Below, piece after piece: positions 32,009 to 33,220 of a DNA stretch of 33,220 bases. The DNA is from CAZXWK01 sp964644675 (GTDB lineage Bacteria > Actinomycetota > Coriobacteriia > Anaerosomatales > JAAXUF01): NCBI GenBank assembly GCA_964644675.1, contig CAZXWK010000026.1, positions 1 to 33,220 of the forward strand. The letters run 5' to 3'. The position numbers and the translations under genes were made by a program. The notes under the pieces were generated by a model that did not search any database, was not told the DNA's origin, and saw only the letters and a program-made list of their open reading frames with translations. Each line of letters opens with the position of its first letter. The stretch's first letter is position 1.

Positions 32009-32461
32009 ATGTCGTTCAAACACAAGTTCACGTGGGTGACCCTGGTCGCCTTCCTGGTGGTGCCCGCTATCTACTTCGCGGTCGTGCTGACGCAGGTACA
32101 GAGCACCCCGGTCGCGCAGATCGTCTACCAGGTGCCCATGATGGTCGCGATCGGCGTCTCGGTCGTGCTCATCATCGTAGGCGCCATCGCCACGGGGATC
32201 GGGACCGGCATCGCCATCGAGATCACCGGCAACGGCTCGGTCGACGACATCGGCAAAGACGACGAGCGCGACGACGAGATCGAGAGGCGCGGCACGGTCG
32301 TCGGCACGTACGCCACCGCCACGGTGATGCTGCTCGCACTCGTGCTCGCGATGCTGCGCATCGACCAGTTCTGGATCGCCAACGCGATCTACCTGGCGTT
32401 CGTGGCGGGCACGGTGACCGAGTCGATCGCGAAGCTCGTCATCTACCGCAGGGGCTTCTAG
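32009..32461 (+). CDS. Four-helix membrane protein, DUF2178-like
   Basis: A 150-residue membrane protein with four helices (WVTLVAFLVVPAIYFAVVL; MVAIGVSVVLIIVGAIATGI; ATATVMLLALVLAMLRI; FWIANAIYLAFVAGTVTESI). Between helices 2 and 3 is an acidic loop DIGKDDERDDEIERRG. The layout, and an XRE gene starting two bases after its stop, resemble DUF2178 proteins that travel with small XRE regulators. The function is unknown; a membrane sensor or stress protein is possible. The ATG at 32009 is set by GGGAGGAGG seven bases upstream, downstream of the predicted promoter. Confidence 0.82.
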   Translation: MSFKHKFTWVTLVAFLVVPAIYFAVVLTQVQSTPVAQIVYQVPMMVAIGVSVVLIIVGAIATGIGTGIAIEITGNGSVDDIGKDDERDDEIERRGTVVGTYATATVMLLALVLAMLRIDQFWIANAIYLAFVAGTVTESIAKLVIYRRGF

Positions 32462-32463
32462 CC

Positions 32464-32691
32464 ATGGTGAAGCCGACGAAGGTCACCAACAGCATCCGGG
32501 CGCTCCGCTTCGCCGCAGGTGAGATGACGCAGGCCGAGCTCGCCGATCGCGTGGGCGTCACCCGCCAGACCGTCATCGCGATCGAACAGGGCCGCTACTC
32601 CCCTTCGCTCGAGGTCGCGTTCAAGATCGCGGCCGCACTGGGAGTCCGGCTCGACGAAGTGTTCCACTACCCCGAGGAGGGTCAGTCATGA
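32464..32691 (+). CDS. XRE-family helix-turn-helix regulator
   Basis: A 75-residue DNA-binding protein consisting only of an HTH_3 domain: MTQAELADRVGVTRQTVIAI contains the two helices of the motif, followed by EQGRYSPSLEVAFKIAAALG and LDEVFHYPEEG. It is of the small XRE type often paired with integral membrane proteins. It starts two bases after the DUF2178-like gene and its stop overlaps the DUF4386 start as ATGA, so the three form one operon. It is the natural candidate for binding the TGACATC sites in the promoter. Confidence 0.95.
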   Translation: MVKPTKVTNSIRALRFAAGEMTQAELADRVGVTRQTVIAIEQGRYSPSLEVAFKIAAALGVRLDEVFHYPEEGQS

Positions 32692-33220
32692 GAAACGAGA
32701 GAGTCGTCGCCGCACTGGTCGGGATTCTGTACATCATCGGCACCGCCGCCGGGGTGAGCAGCTTGGTCTTCTCGGCGGGGATCACAGGTTCGCCCGAGTC
32801 CCTCGCGAGCCTTGCCGAGAACCCCGCGCCCGCCACCCTGACCGCGCTGCTGGTGCTGGTCATGGGCCTGGCGCTCACGTTCATCCCCGCCCTGCTCTAC
32901 CCCATCCTCAAGCGGCAGAGCCAGTTCGTCGCGATGGGCTACGTGATCTTCCGAGGAGCCCTCGAGATGGTCGCCTACATGGGCACCGTACTGTGCTGGC
33001 TGCTCCTCGTCGTGATCGCGAACCAGGCGGCCGCCTCGAAGGCGGGCGCGGCCTACTCGGCACTCGGCACGGTCACGGTCAAGGCGCTGGAGCCCCTGAG
33101 CGCGCTCACCGCCATCGTCTTCGCCATCGGCGGGCTCATGCTCTACTACGCGATGTACCGGCTGCGGCTGGTCCCGCGCTGGCTCGCCGGCTGGGGCTTC
33201 GTGGGCTGCGTGCTGTACCT
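32688..33220 (+). CDS. DUF4386 membrane protein, 3' end outside window
   Basis: The first 177 codons of a membrane protein of the DUF4386 family are visible. Segments include VVAALVGILYIIGTAAGVSS, TALLVLVMGLALTFIPALLY, FRGALEMVAYMGTVLCWLLL and AIVFAIGGLMLYYAMYRLRL. The last visible part, VPRWLAGWGFVGCVLY, is typical of the family near its sixth helix; only the C-terminal helix or so should be missing. The ATG at 32688 overlaps the XRE stop. Function unknown; family members often occur beside small regulators. Confidence 0.88.
   Translation, partial: MRNERVVAALVGILYIIGTAAGVSSLVFSAGITGSPESLASLAENPAPATLTALLVLVMGLALTFIPALLYPILKRQSQFVAMGYVIFRGALEMVAYMGTVLCWLLLVVIANQAAASKAGAAYSALGTVTVKALEPLSALTAIVFAIGGLMLYYAMYRLRLVPRWLAGWGFVGCVLY

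Overview
The window is GC-rich, densely packed bacterial DNA, most likely from an uncultured Actinomycetota lineage, possibly Coriobacteriia-like. Three things point there: the gene order mfd / peptidyl-prolyl isomerase / mazG / eno / ftsB-like / DUF501 / ppx, the DUF501 family itself, and frequent GTG starts with ATGA or GTGA stop-start overlaps. Selenocysteine, corrinoid, hemerythrin and cyclic-di-GMP functions suit an anaerobic or microaerophilic life. A run of 100 N flanked by an identical 55-base sequence shows this is a draft, probably metagenomic, assembly.

Region 1 (1-4028) is a selenium locus. selA (minus, cut by the left edge), a stand-alone DsrE/YedF-like protein with a CGTC motif, and selD lie here. 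selD reads through an in-frame TGA at codon 17, the catalytic position, and a strong hairpin follows that codon, so SelD is itself a selenoprotein. A GNAT acetyltransferase and a hemerythrin sit between them on the plus strand.

Region 2 (4170-9704, minus) runs from tRNA-Leu(UAA) and a hairpin terminator into a corrinoid-binding protein, a TPR protein, a clan-A glycoside-hydrolase-like protein whose nucleophile Glu appears to be Asp, and an EAL protein with a degenerate GGDEF domain.

Region 3 (9731-21281, minus) is a housekeeping block: mfd, parvulin lipoprotein, mazG, eno, a SAM methyltransferase, pyk, ftsB/divIC-like, DUF501, ppx/gppA. A perfect CGAAC-N4-GTTCG palindrome (LexA-like) lies upstream of the ftsB-like gene.

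Region 4 (21446-25056) has divergent promoters for mfd and an MFS exporter, followed by an M28 peptidase and endonuclease III on the plus strand.

Region 5 (25201-30894, plus) is the best candidate for an undescribed system. It is a tight three-gene operon: a zinc-ribbon polytopic membrane protein, a 1400-residue exported modular protein with a Pro-rich stalk and an unrecognised C-terminal domain, and a zinc-ribbon single-pass protein with an extracellular domain.

Region 6 (30895-33220) holds the assembly gap, a cold-shock/DUF1294 fusion, and a small operon of a membrane protein, an XRE regulator and a DUF4386 membrane protein (cut by the right edge). Its consensus-like promoter is surrounded by three copies of TGACATC. 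No CRISPR array, insertion sequence or prophage was seen, and no gene-free stretch exceeds about 300 bases.
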